DNA from: Pseudomonadota bacterium
GTDB taxonomy: Bacteria > Pseudomonadota > Gammaproteobacteria > Burkholderiales > Burkholderiaceae_B
Reading direction: 5' to 3'
Assembly: GCA_023437255.1 (NCBI GenBank)
Contig: JAEZGR010000262.1
Coordinates: 1 to 5,527, forward strand
DNA: 5,527 bases
Within the stretch, counting starts at the first letter, position 1; each line of letters starts with the position of its first letter. The notes beneath the pieces are model-generated. The model was not told where the DNA came from. It was given only the letters and a program-made list of their open reading frames with translations, and ran no database searches. Of the stretch, positions 1 through 5,484 are shown in pieces. A program made the position numbers and the translations under genes.

Positions 1-898
1 TGTATTCCTGGGTGTAGGCGTCCACCACGGGCTTTTGCGGGTCGTCCGCAGCCAGCGATTCGCCGATCATGAGTGCCGGCGCCAGCGCGTATGCGCCTTC
101 GGCGTCAGCGCCTGCCAGGCGGATGAACTCGTCAGAGCCCACGCCATGCGCGTGGTACAGCGGCAGGTCCAGACCCAGCTGGCGGAAGTTCTTGGTCAGA
201 ATGGCGGGGCCCTGGCCAAAACCGAACACAAACACGGCCTGAACGTCCGGATTGTTGCGGATGTTGGTCAGCTGCGGCGTCATGTCGGTGTCCTTCGGCC
301 CGTAGGTTTCCTGGGCAACGAACTGAATTCCGTACTTCGCGGCGACTTCCTCAGACTGCTTCTTGCCCGACTGGCCGAAACCGCTCGTCTCGGAAATGAG
401 AGCGATCTTCTGGATGCCGCGCTTTTGCATGTCCATGAACACGCGCTCCGCCGCCTGGCGGTCGGTAGTCGATGCCTTGAAGACCCACTTCTTGACCGGA
501 TCGATCACCACAACCGCACCGGCCAGCGACATGAACGGGACACCCGCGCGCTCAACGAGCGGCACCATCGACATGGTGGAACCCGTGGTCGTGCCGCCCA
601 CGATGAAATCGACCTTGTCGTCGTCGATCAGGCGGCGTGTGAAGCCGTTTGCCTTGGCGGCGTCGCTGCCGTCGTCGTAGTGATACAGGCGCAGGGGGCG
701 ACCGAGCACGCCGCCTTCAGCGTTCAGCTTGTCGACATACAGCTGCAACGTCTGCAGTTCCGGTGTGCCCAGATATGCGGCAGCGCCTGTCACGGAAAGT
801 ACGCTTCCGACCTTGATCGGTTCGGGGTTCGCAACAGCAGTGCCCATGATTGCCGTACCCAACAGGGCAGTGGAGACGAGCTTGATTATCCGTTTCAT
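1..898 (-). CDS. ABC transporter periplasmic substrate-binding protein, LivK-like (partial, C-terminus beyond left edge)
   Basis: This is the start of a periplasmic solute receptor for a branched-chain-amino-acid/aromatic-type (HAAT family) ABC importer. It would capture the ligand outside the inner membrane and deliver it to a permease and ATPase not in this window. Read on the minus strand, 299 codons are open without a stop; the family is usually about 370-420 residues, so roughly the last quarter is missing. Residues 1-23 form a signal peptide: basic MKR start, hydrophobic core, AVA before Asn24. The mature part opens with PIKVGSVLSVTGAAAYLG, typical of Peripla_BP_6. The block VDFIVGGTTTGS (residues 97-108) leading into PLVERAGVPFMS (113-124) is the usual ligand-pocket region. 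The ATG at 898-896 is preceded by a good GAGGTGG ribosome site. The gene is divergent from the monooxygenase operon, which suggests it imports that pathway's substrate. The ligand is unknown; the family includes receptors for amino acids, amides, urea and aromatic acids. Confidence 0.93.
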   Translation of the reverse strand, partial: MKRIIKLVSTALLGTAIMGTAVANPEPIKVGSVLSVTGAAAYLGTPELQTLQLYVDKLNAEGGVLGRPLRLYHYDDGSDAAKANGFTRRLIDDDKVDFIVGGTTTGSTMSMVPLVERAGVPFMSLAGAVVVIDPVKKWVFKASTTDRQAAERVFMDMQKRGIQKIALISETSGFGQSGKKQSEEVAAKYGIQFVAQETYGPKDTDMTPQLTNIRNNPDVQAVFVFGFGQGPAILTKNFRQLGLDLPLYHAHGVGSDEFIRLAGADAEGAYALAPALMIGESLAADDPQKPVVDAYTQEY

Positions 899-903
899 TA
901 TTT

Positions 904-910
904 CCACCTC
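904..910 (-). promoter_or_regulatory. Ribosome binding site of the substrate-binding protein
   Basis: The minus strand reads GAGGTGG, followed by five bases and then ATG at 898. The good Shine-Dalgarno match and spacing fix the start of the binding-protein gene directly before a typical signal peptide. Confidence 0.8.
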
Positions 911-1104
911 AGGGAAGTTTTCTGATCAGTTATGTGACATGGCGGCACCCGCACTGGTTCACGCGTCAACTATAGAAGGGCGAAACTTTGCAGTCTGTAT
1001 CTCCCTATACTGTTTTGGCTTAAACAAAGCAGTACGCTCTTTCTTGTCAGGCCGTCGTTCATGTATCGCTTCACCGCAGCGGTATATGGCTATACAGACC
1101 TTGC

Positions 1105-1149
1105 TGATTATCCAGTTCTAAACTTTTGATAATCGGAATTTTGATTATT
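1105..1149. repeat. Three TGATWATY elements upstream of the operon (candidate operators)
   Basis: TGATTATC (1105-1112), TGATAATC (1127-1134) and TGATTATT (1142-1149) follow one another just upstream of the flavin reductase gene. GATTATC (1106-1112) and GATAATC (1128-1134) are exact reverse complements, and ATAATC (1129-1134) and GATTAT (1143-1148) form a second inverted pair around an 8-base spacer. Start-to-start distances are 22 and 15 bases. The half sites loosely recall the TTGAT half site of FNR-type regulators, and a Crp/Fnr-type gene lies in this operon, but no full TTGAT-N4-ATCAA site is present. GATAAT or GATTAT could instead be -10 promoter elements. Confidence 0.4.
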
Positions 1150-1160
1150 GAAAACTGACA

Positions 1161-1165
1161 AGGAG
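1161..1165 (+). promoter_or_regulatory. Ribosome binding site of the flavin reductase gene
   Basis: AGGAG lies six bases before the ATG at 1172. It supports that start over an in-frame TTG at 1148, which has no comparable site upstream. Confidence 0.8.
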
Positions 1166-1171
1166 CGGCTC

Positions 1172-1657
1172 ATGTCCATACAACTGAAATTTCGCCGGTT
1201 AATGGGGCGCTTTGTGACGGGCATCACGGTGATTGCCCTGCGCACTGACGATGGCGAGGTCGCGGCCATGACGGCAAACGCGGTAACCGCTGTCAGTCTG
1301 GACCCAATGATGCTGCTGTGCTGCATCAGGAACAACAGCGGTTTGCTGGCGCCGTTGCTGGCGCGAGGTTCGTTCTCGGTAAATATTCTGAGCGCCAACC
1401 AAGGAGATATCTCTCGTCATTACGGCGGTCAGAAGCAGGACGTTTCGCCGGCCGTCTGGCTGCCGGGCGAAGCGGACGTACCGGTGCTGTCGGGCGCAAA
1501 TGCGACGTTCATCTGCAATGTGCATTCGCACTGTAAAGCCGGCGATCATACCGTTATTTTCGGCACCGTGCAGCACATGGCCGCGGAGGAAACGCCTGCC
1601 CCGGCATTGGTTTTTGCTGCGGGCCAGTATCGCGATCTGACATTGTCGGTGGCCTGA
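1172..1657 (+). CDS. Flavin reductase family protein (reductase of a two-component flavin monooxygenase)
   Basis: The 161-residue protein belongs to the FMN-binding split-barrel family of HpaC, RutF and HsaB. These enzymes use NAD(P)H to reduce FMN or FAD, which then diffuses to a partner oxygenase. Family landmarks are GRFVTGITVI near the N-terminus (residues 12-21), the flavin-contact stretch MTANAVTAVSLDP (33-45), the strand FSVNILS (68-74), GDH (124-126) in the GDHTVIFGTV segment, and the closing F-x-x-GQY (to residue 153). Length is normal for the family (about 150-190), and I see no extra domain such as the C-terminal regulatory one of Acinetobacter C1 reductase. It is a soluble cytoplasmic enzyme, first gene of the operon, 28 bases before the monooxygenase gene, its obvious partner. 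Which flavin and which nicotinamide nucleotide it uses cannot be told. Confidence 0.9.
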   Translation: MSIQLKFRRLMGRFVTGITVIALRTDDGEVAAMTANAVTAVSLDPMMLLCCIRNNSGLLAPLLARGSFSVNILSANQGDISRHYGGQKQDVSPAVWLPGEADVPVLSGANATFICNVHSHCKAGDHTVIFGTVQHMAAEETPAPALVFAAGQYRDLTLSVA

Positions 1658-1685
1658 ACCACGAATAAAAAACATCATTCATTAA

Positions 1686-2891
1686 ATGACCATGAATAAT
1701 CCGACCATGAATAAAGCGGCGCATGCCGACATGCTGATCGCATCGGCCAGAGAGATGATTCCTTTTCTGAAAGAAAAGGGGCCGCAGCACGATATTGATA
1801 AACGAATATCAAATGAAGTCGCGCGCAAGCTTCGCGATAATGGTTTCTTTCGCATTTGCCAGTCACGCGAAAACGGCGGCTTTGGCCTGCGCCCGTCGGT
1901 GTTGTGGCGAGTCACGCGTGAAGTCGCGCGTGGTGACAGCGCGTCCGCGTGGATTCTGAGTCTGGCCGGCCTGCATCCGTGGGTTGGCGGCATGTTCTCG
2001 CCGCAGGCGCAAGACGAGGTTTTCAAAGACGGCACCGACGCGGTCATCATCGCGCTGACCGGTAACGTTGGCCGTGGCGTTGACGTTCAGTTTGATGGCA
2101 GCCACTTCACCCTGAATGGCAAATGGACCTACGCCTCAGGTATCGACGTGGCCGATTGGGCCGCCGTGCTGGTCGAGGCTGAAGTCGAAGGACGCAAGGG
2201 ACGCTATCTGCTGCTCGTGCCCCAGAGCAGCTTCGAAATCGACGACGCGAGCTGGAACGTGCTGGGTCTGCGCGGCACCGGCAGCAAAGACGTCTATCTC
2301 AAGAACGAAAAGGTGCCCGTTCACCGCTGCATTTCCTGGGATGACCTGCAGCAGCTCAAGTTCCCCGGCAGCGCGCGCAACAAGGATCCGATGTACCAGA
2401 TCCCGCATACCAGCCTGTTCGCCATGTCGGTGGCCGCAGCGGTGGCGGCGGTCGGCCACGGCATGCTTGATCTTTATTGCGACGCCCTGCAGCGGCGCAT
2501 TCCGGTGGGTCTGAACCACGCGCAGCTCGAAGACCGCTTCTCGATGGCCGAGCTGGGCAAGGCGGCCAGCCGGCTCGACATGGCCTTCAACCAGCTCATG
2601 CACGACGTCGACGAGATGTACGATCGCGCCGAGGCGGGTTATGCGTTTACTATCGCCGACCGCGCCAAGTATCGCGCCAACGCTGCGGTGCTTTCCGAAG
2701 TCGTGATGGAGTCGGTGAACATCATGGTGCGCAACATCGGTGGCAGCCTGTTGCCCAACGGCCCCATCGAGCGCTGCTTCCGTGACATTCACAGCATGGC
2801 TTCGCACTTCCTGCTGCAGACGAATCATGCGGCCGAACTGTATGGCCGCGCACTTATGGGGCTGGAACTGCCCCCCAATGCTCGTATCTGA
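1686..2891 (+). CDS. Flavin-dependent monooxygenase, acyl-CoA dehydrogenase fold (group D, HpaH/HsaA/C2-like oxygenase component)
   Basis: The 401-residue protein has the acyl-CoA-dehydrogenase layout: helical N-terminal part (about 15-130), beta domain (about 135-230) with GKWTYASG (145-152) and LRGTGSKDVYL (195-205), then a helical C-terminal part with CFRDIHSMASH (364-374) and GRALMGLELPPN (387-398). The end pattern FRD-x-H...GRxLMGxExxP is typical of the oxygenase component of two-component monooxygenases such as 4-hydroxyphenylacetate hydroxylase C2, not of true acyl-CoA dehydrogenases, and no acyl-CoA catalytic glutamate is evident. Aligned by eye with remembered Acinetobacter C2, flavin-pocket His120, Ser171 and His396 correspond to His97, Ser151 and His374, while Ser146, Arg263 and Tyr398 correspond to Ala123, Thr242 and Leu376, suggesting a different substrate. 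It would use reduced flavin from the preceding gene's product plus O2. ATG 1686 has no clear ribosome site; ATG at 1692 or 1707 is possible. Relatives also include indole and dibenzothiophene oxygenases, so the substrate is open. Confidence 0.87.
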   Translation: MTMNNPTMNKAAHADMLIASAREMIPFLKEKGPQHDIDKRISNEVARKLRDNGFFRICQSRENGGFGLRPSVLWRVTREVARGDSASAWILSLAGLHPWVGGMFSPQAQDEVFKDGTDAVIIALTGNVGRGVDVQFDGSHFTLNGKWTYASGIDVADWAAVLVEAEVEGRKGRYLLLVPQSSFEIDDASWNVLGLRGTGSKDVYLKNEKVPVHRCISWDDLQQLKFPGSARNKDPMYQIPHTSLFAMSVAAAVAAVGHGMLDLYCDALQRRIPVGLNHAQLEDRFSMAELGKAASRLDMAFNQLMHDVDEMYDRAEAGYAFTIADRAKYRANAAVLSEVVMESVNIMVRNIGGSLLPNGPIERCFRDIHSMASHFLLQTNHAAELYGRALMGLELPPNARI

Positions 2892-2907
2892 AAACCGTTT
2901 ACTTACT

Positions 2908-2913
2908 AAAGGA
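2908..2913 (+). promoter_or_regulatory. Ribosome binding site of the RidA-like gene
   Basis: AAAGGA ends seven bases before the ATG at 2921, in the 29-base gap after the monooxygenase stop codon. It confirms the start and independent ribosome loading within the operon. Confidence 0.75.
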
Positions 2914-2920
2914 TTATTGA

Positions 2921-3334
2921 ATGGCTGACATCAAGCGCCTGCGCCTGCCCGAAGACGACCCCACTTTCGGCAGCAACAAGATTTTTGATCTCTTCAAGTA
3001 CTCGCCCGCAGTGACCGCCAACGGTCTGGTGTTCATTGCCGGCCAGGTCGGCATTCGGCCCGACGGGACCATTCCCGAAACCGCCGAGGAGCAGGCCCGC
3101 GTGGCCTTCCAGCGCCTGGGCGCGATTCTGAAGCACGAAGGCCTGGGCTTCGAGGACCTGGTGGAACTGGTAACCTACCACGTCGATATCGAAAACAACC
3201 TGACCGCCTTCCGCGAAGTGAAAGACGAGTTCATCAAGGCGGACTTCCCCGCCTGGACGATTCTGGGTGTTTCCTCGCTCGCACGGAACACGCTGTACAT
3301 CGAGATCAAGGCGGTTGCGGCGGCACGTAAGTAA
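2921..3334 (+). CDS. RidA/YjgF/UK114-family protein lacking the canonical catalytic arginine
   Basis: The 137-residue protein is a single Rid domain, normally a trimer with ligand sites between subunits. RidA itself hydrolyses reactive enamine/imine intermediates; relatives include RutC of uracil breakdown and 2-aminomuconate deaminases. Landmarks are NGLVFIAGQVG (34-44), EEQARVAFQRLGAIL (56-70), the strand YHVDIENN (86-93) and the closing YIEIKAVA (126-133). In E. coli RidA the segment FPARS holds Arg105, which binds the substrate carboxylate. Here the matching segment is FPAWT, so Trp112 replaces it, while the partner glutamate (Glu120 there) is kept as Glu128. This places the protein among Rid subgroups without the arginine, which are not expected to have normal 2-iminoacid deaminase activity. 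A pathway-specific role on an unstable nitrogen-containing product of the monooxygenase is plausible from its position but is inference. Confidence 0.9.
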   Translation: MADIKRLRLPEDDPTFGSNKIFDLFKYSPAVTANGLVFIAGQVGIRPDGTIPETAEEQARVAFQRLGAILKHEGLGFEDLVELVTYHVDIENNLTAFREVKDEFIKADFPAWTILGVSSLARNTLYIEIKAVAAARK

Positions 3335-3339
3335 GACGT

Positions 3340-3346
3340 AAGGAAG
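3340..3346 (+). promoter_or_regulatory. Ribosome binding site of the Crp/Fnr-type regulator
   Basis: AAGGAAG lies in the 16-base gap after the RidA-like stop codon; its AGGA core is six bases before the ATG at 3351. It supports that start over the in-frame ATG at codon 19. Confidence 0.7.
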
Positions 3347-3350
3347 AAGC

Positions 3351-4028
3351 ATGTCGAGGCTGCATACGGCCCGCAATACCGAAACCTGGTATTTGGAAGA
3401 AGCCATGGCGGGACCCTTGATCCGCCTGGCCCATCTGGGCCAGCGCAGGGTCTACAAGAAGGGTGAGTTTCTGTACCACCAGGAAGAGGTCAGCTCGCAC
3501 TTCTTCTTCATTCTTTCGGGCCGTGTGCAGGTCTCCATCTTCCGCGAAGACGGGGGGGAATTCGTACTCGAAGTCATGGGCCGGTGGGCCCTGTGCGGCG
3601 AGGCCGATGCCTTCGAGCAGGCCCCCCGGTTTTCAGCCGCAGTTGCGGCCGAAGAGACCGAGGTCATCGTCTTCGACGCGGCAGCCATGGAGCACGTGTT
3701 TGCCAGCCACCCGGAGCTGGCCGTGGCGCTGTTGCGTATTGCTTCCCTCAAGCAGCGCGTGCTGGGGCGCCGGCTGCATCACCTGGCCTCGCCCAAGCCC
3801 GAGAAGCGCATTTTTGAATTGCTGAGCCGCCTGGCGGAGCTCTACGGCGTTGAGCAAGACGGGGCCATCGTCATCGGCATCACGCTCACCCACGAACAAA
3901 TTTCCGCCATGACGGGCGCATCGCGCGTCACGGTCACACGCACCCTGACGCGGCTTCGTGAAGAAGGCGTGATCGCCATTCATGATCGTCAAATCCATAT
4001 TCTTGACCTGTCGCGACTGGATCGCTGA
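3351..4028 (+). CDS. Crp/Fnr-family transcriptional regulator
   Basis: This 225-residue DNA-binding regulator has the standard two-domain layout. Residues about 25-110 form the cyclic-nucleotide-binding-type beta roll, with KKGEFLYHQEEVSSHFFFIL (36-55) and SGRVQVSI (56-63). A dimer helix covers about 112-145. The winged helix-turn-helix is LTHEQISAMTG (179-189), recognition helix ASRVTVTRTL (190-199) and wing EEGVIAIHDRQIHIL (204-218). The only cysteine, Cys82, rules out an FNR-type iron-sulfur cluster. The cAMP contacts Arg82-Ser83 of CRP are not clearly kept (PRFSAAV, with Phe94-Ser95 at the matching place). In the recognition helix, CRP Arg180-Glu181...Arg185 corresponds to Arg192-Val193...Arg197, so the usual glutamate base contact is missing and the operator may differ from CRP and FNR sites. 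It sits inside the operon and probably controls it and the divergent importer gene. The effector is unknown. Confidence 0.9.
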   Translation: MSRLHTARNTETWYLEEAMAGPLIRLAHLGQRRVYKKGEFLYHQEEVSSHFFFILSGRVQVSIFREDGGEFVLEVMGRWALCGEADAFEQAPRFSAAVAAEETEVIVFDAAAMEHVFASHPELAVALLRIASLKQRVLGRRLHHLASPKPEKRIFELLSRLAELYGVEQDGAIVIGITLTHEQISAMTGASRVTVTRTLTRLREEGVIAIHDRQIHILDLSRLDR

Positions 4029-4036
4029 CTTTCACC

Positions 4037-5395
4037 ATGCACAGACAGTCTTTTAAGGATCTGCGCCAGGGCTACCTCAATCTCGCTTTCAGCCCGGTGG
4101 ATATCGCGCGCAGCGCACTGGCGCATGCCGCCCAAGTCAATGAGAAGCTCAATGCCTTCTCATGGCTCGATGAAGCCGGCGCGCTCGAGGCCGCGCATGC
4201 GTCCGCGCAACGCTGGCGCAGCGGCGAGACGCTCGGGCCGCTCGACGGCATGCCGATCACCGTGAAGGATTCCGCCGCAGTGAAGGGCTGGCCCTTGCGG
4301 CGCGGCTCACTCACCACGCCGGAAACGCCCGCTCCGCAGGACACCCCCTTCGTGGCGCGCCTTCGGGCCGCCGGGGCCGTGCTGCTCGGCAAGACCCGGG
4401 CGCCGGAATTCAACTGGAAAGGCGTGACCGACAGCCCGGGTTTTGGCATTACCCGTAACCCGCTCGATCCGACTCTGACCCCCGGCGGCAGCAGCGGTGG
4501 CTGCGCGGCCGCCGTGGCGGCAGGCGTGGTGCGCGTGTCGATCGGCAGCGATGCCGCCGGCTCGGTGCGCATTCCGGCCGCCTTCACGGGCGTGCTGGGC
4601 CTCAAGCCCACACGCGGCCGTATTCCCCTGGTGCCGTTTCCCACCCAGTTTTCCGGACTGGCACACCTGGGGCCGCTGGCGGCGAGCGCAGACGATCTGG
4701 CCGACGTGCTGGACGTCATTGCGGGTGCCGCGGCCGGTGACTGGACATCGAGCCTGGGTAATGCCCGACCGCTTGCGTTGCGCGGGTGCGAGCCCGAGAA
4801 GCTGAGGGTGGGCGTCGTCGCCGCCGATTCCCTGGGCGACATGGATCCTGTCGTTCGCCGTGGGCTCGACGACATGGTGGCCCGGCTCGCCGAAGGCGGA
4901 ATCGCCTGCACCACGGTTGAACTGGATGTGCCAGGCGCGTCTGCCGCTGCCGCCAAGCTGTACCGGCTGGGCTGCGCGCGAACCATTGCCGGCCTGGGTG
5001 AAGACGCGCGCCAACAGCTCGACCCGGGGCTGACGGGTTATGTGGCGGCCGCTGAGGCACTTGACCTTGACGCCTACCTGCAGGTGCTTGCCGTGCGAGA
5101 CCGGTTCGCAGCCCAGCTTTATGGCCTGTACGAATCGGTCGACACCGTGCTGCTGCCCACGCTGCCCATTCTGCCCTTCGAGGCCGGTCGCGATGTGCCG
5201 GCGGGGTGGGAGGGCGACGACTGGCTGGTGTGGAACCCGTACACCCCCGCGTTCAACCTGGTGCCCGACCCCGTGCTGAATTATTCTGTGTGGCCGGCCA
5301 ACACGGTCTTGCCAACCGGCGTGCAGTTTGTGGCGCCGCCTCTGGAAGAGGGCCGGTTGTTGGCGCTGGCCGCGTGGCTCGAAGCAAGGCGCTAG
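4037..5395 (+). CDS. Amidase-signature family hydrolase
   Basis: The 452-residue cytoplasmic enzyme belongs to the family of GatA, fatty-acid amide hydrolase and bacterial amidases, which hydrolyse amides to a carboxylate and ammonia or amine. The Ser-cisSer-Lys triad is complete: Lys77 in LDGMPITVKDS (69-79), cis-Ser153 in TPGGSSGG (148-155) and nucleophile Ser176 in GSDAAGSVRIP (170-180). Further family signs are GKTRAPEFNW (118-127) and GVLGLKPTRGRIP (184-196), followed by LGPLA of the core. Length is typical (450-500). No signal peptide is seen. The ATG lies 8 bases after the regulator's stop codon and has no strong ribosome site, so translation may be coupled to the upstream gene. Being last in the operon, it may hydrolyse an amide formed downstream of the monooxygenase, or release the monooxygenase substrate from an imported amide. 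It lacks GatB/GatC neighbours, so GatA is unlikely. The specific amide cannot be inferred. Confidence 0.92.
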   Translation: MHRQSFKDLRQGYLNLAFSPVDIARSALAHAAQVNEKLNAFSWLDEAGALEAAHASAQRWRSGETLGPLDGMPITVKDSAAVKGWPLRRGSLTTPETPAPQDTPFVARLRAAGAVLLGKTRAPEFNWKGVTDSPGFGITRNPLDPTLTPGGSSGGCAAAVAAGVVRVSIGSDAAGSVRIPAAFTGVLGLKPTRGRIPLVPFPTQFSGLAHLGPLAASADDLADVLDVIAGAAAGDWTSSLGNARPLALRGCEPEKLRVGVVAADSLGDMDPVVRRGLDDMVARLAEGGIACTTVELDVPGASAAAAKLYRLGCARTIAGLGEDARQQLDPGLTGYVAAAEALDLDAYLQVLAVRDRFAAQLYGLYESVDTVLLPTLPILPFEAGRDVPAGWEGDDWLVWNPYTPAFNLVPDPVLNYSVWPANTVLPTGVQFVAPPLEEGRLLALAAWLEARR

Positions 5396-5482
5396 CGATA
5401 CCCCGATGATTGTCGGGCATTGCCCGATGTCGTGAATCGAGGACCGTTCAGCCCCCTTTATGCGGGTTTTGCATGGGTATCG
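5396..5482. repeat. Post-operon inverted repeats and hairpin (possible weak terminator)
   Basis: Directly after the amidase stop codon, TCGGGC (5413-5418) and GCCCGA (5422-5427) form a 6-bp stem with a 3-base ATT loop. It is not followed by a T run, so it is not a textbook intrinsic terminator. CCCGA at 5402-5406 could pair instead with TCGGG (5413-5417), giving an alternative fold. CGATACCC (5396-5403) has an exact reverse complement at 5475-5482, enclosing the region. A short CCC...GGG pairing followed by TTTT at about 5450-5470 is another poor terminator candidate. Confidence 0.35.
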
Positions 5483-5484
5483 TA

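Larger units (their letters stand above)
899..1171. promoter_or_regulatory. Divergent intergenic promoter/operator region
   Basis: This 273-base stretch separates the divergent binding-protein gene and the operon, and should hold the promoters of both. It is visibly richer in A and T than the flanking genes, above all at 1100-1155. It contains a perfect CTGATCAG palindrome (922-929) close to the binding-protein start, and a dyad CAGT-N14-ACTG (991-994 and 1009-1012). GTCTGTAT (993-1000) and its exact reverse complement (1092-1099) lie about 99 bases apart. CTATACTG (1005-1012) and CTATACAG (1090-1097) match at 7 of 8 positions. TGATTATC-like elements lie at 1105-1149. I could not place a convincing -35/-10 pair on either strand, and I see no open reading frame with a ribosome site inside. 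Regulator binding here is an inference. Confidence 0.6.

Noticed and set aside
35..925. A 296-codon plus-strand open frame at the left end
   Set aside because: It lies antisense to the binding-protein gene, whose minus-strand frame has a signal peptide, a ribosome site and clear family motifs. The plus-strand translation is rich in Arg, His and Val without recognisable domains, as expected for a shadow in GC-biased DNA.
922..929. CTGATCAG as a full FNR or CRP operator
   Set aside because: It is only an 8-bp palindrome; neither TTGAT-N4-ATCAA nor TGTGA-N6-TCACA is present, and the TGTGA at 934-938 has no matching second half.
1148..1171. An eight-codon N-terminal extension of the flavin reductase from TTG 1148
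   Set aside because: There is no ribosome site before the TTG, and AGGAG at 1161-1165 would fall inside the extension. ATG 1172 has that site at ideal spacing and gives the normal family N-terminus.
2136..2828. A 230-codon minus-strand open frame inside the monooxygenase gene
   Set aside because: It is antisense to conserved monooxygenase sequence, and its His/Val-rich translation matches no family I recognise.
1686..2891. Annotation as an ordinary acyl-CoA dehydrogenase
   Set aside because: The fold is shared, but the C-terminal FRD-x-H...GRxLMG pattern, the adjacent flavin reductase and the lack of fatty-acid oxidation neighbours fit a two-component flavin monooxygenase better.
4072..4986. 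A 304-codon minus-strand open frame inside the amidase gene (and another at 4307-5014)
   Set aside because: Low-complexity Ala/Ser/Pro/Arg-rich translations antisense to a gene with a complete amidase catalytic triad; no ribosome site or domain.
4037..5395. Annotation as GatA, the glutamyl-tRNA amidotransferase A subunit
   Set aside because: The amidase signature is shared, but no gatB or gatC is adjacent and the gene ends a catabolic operon; a substrate-specific amidase is more likely.
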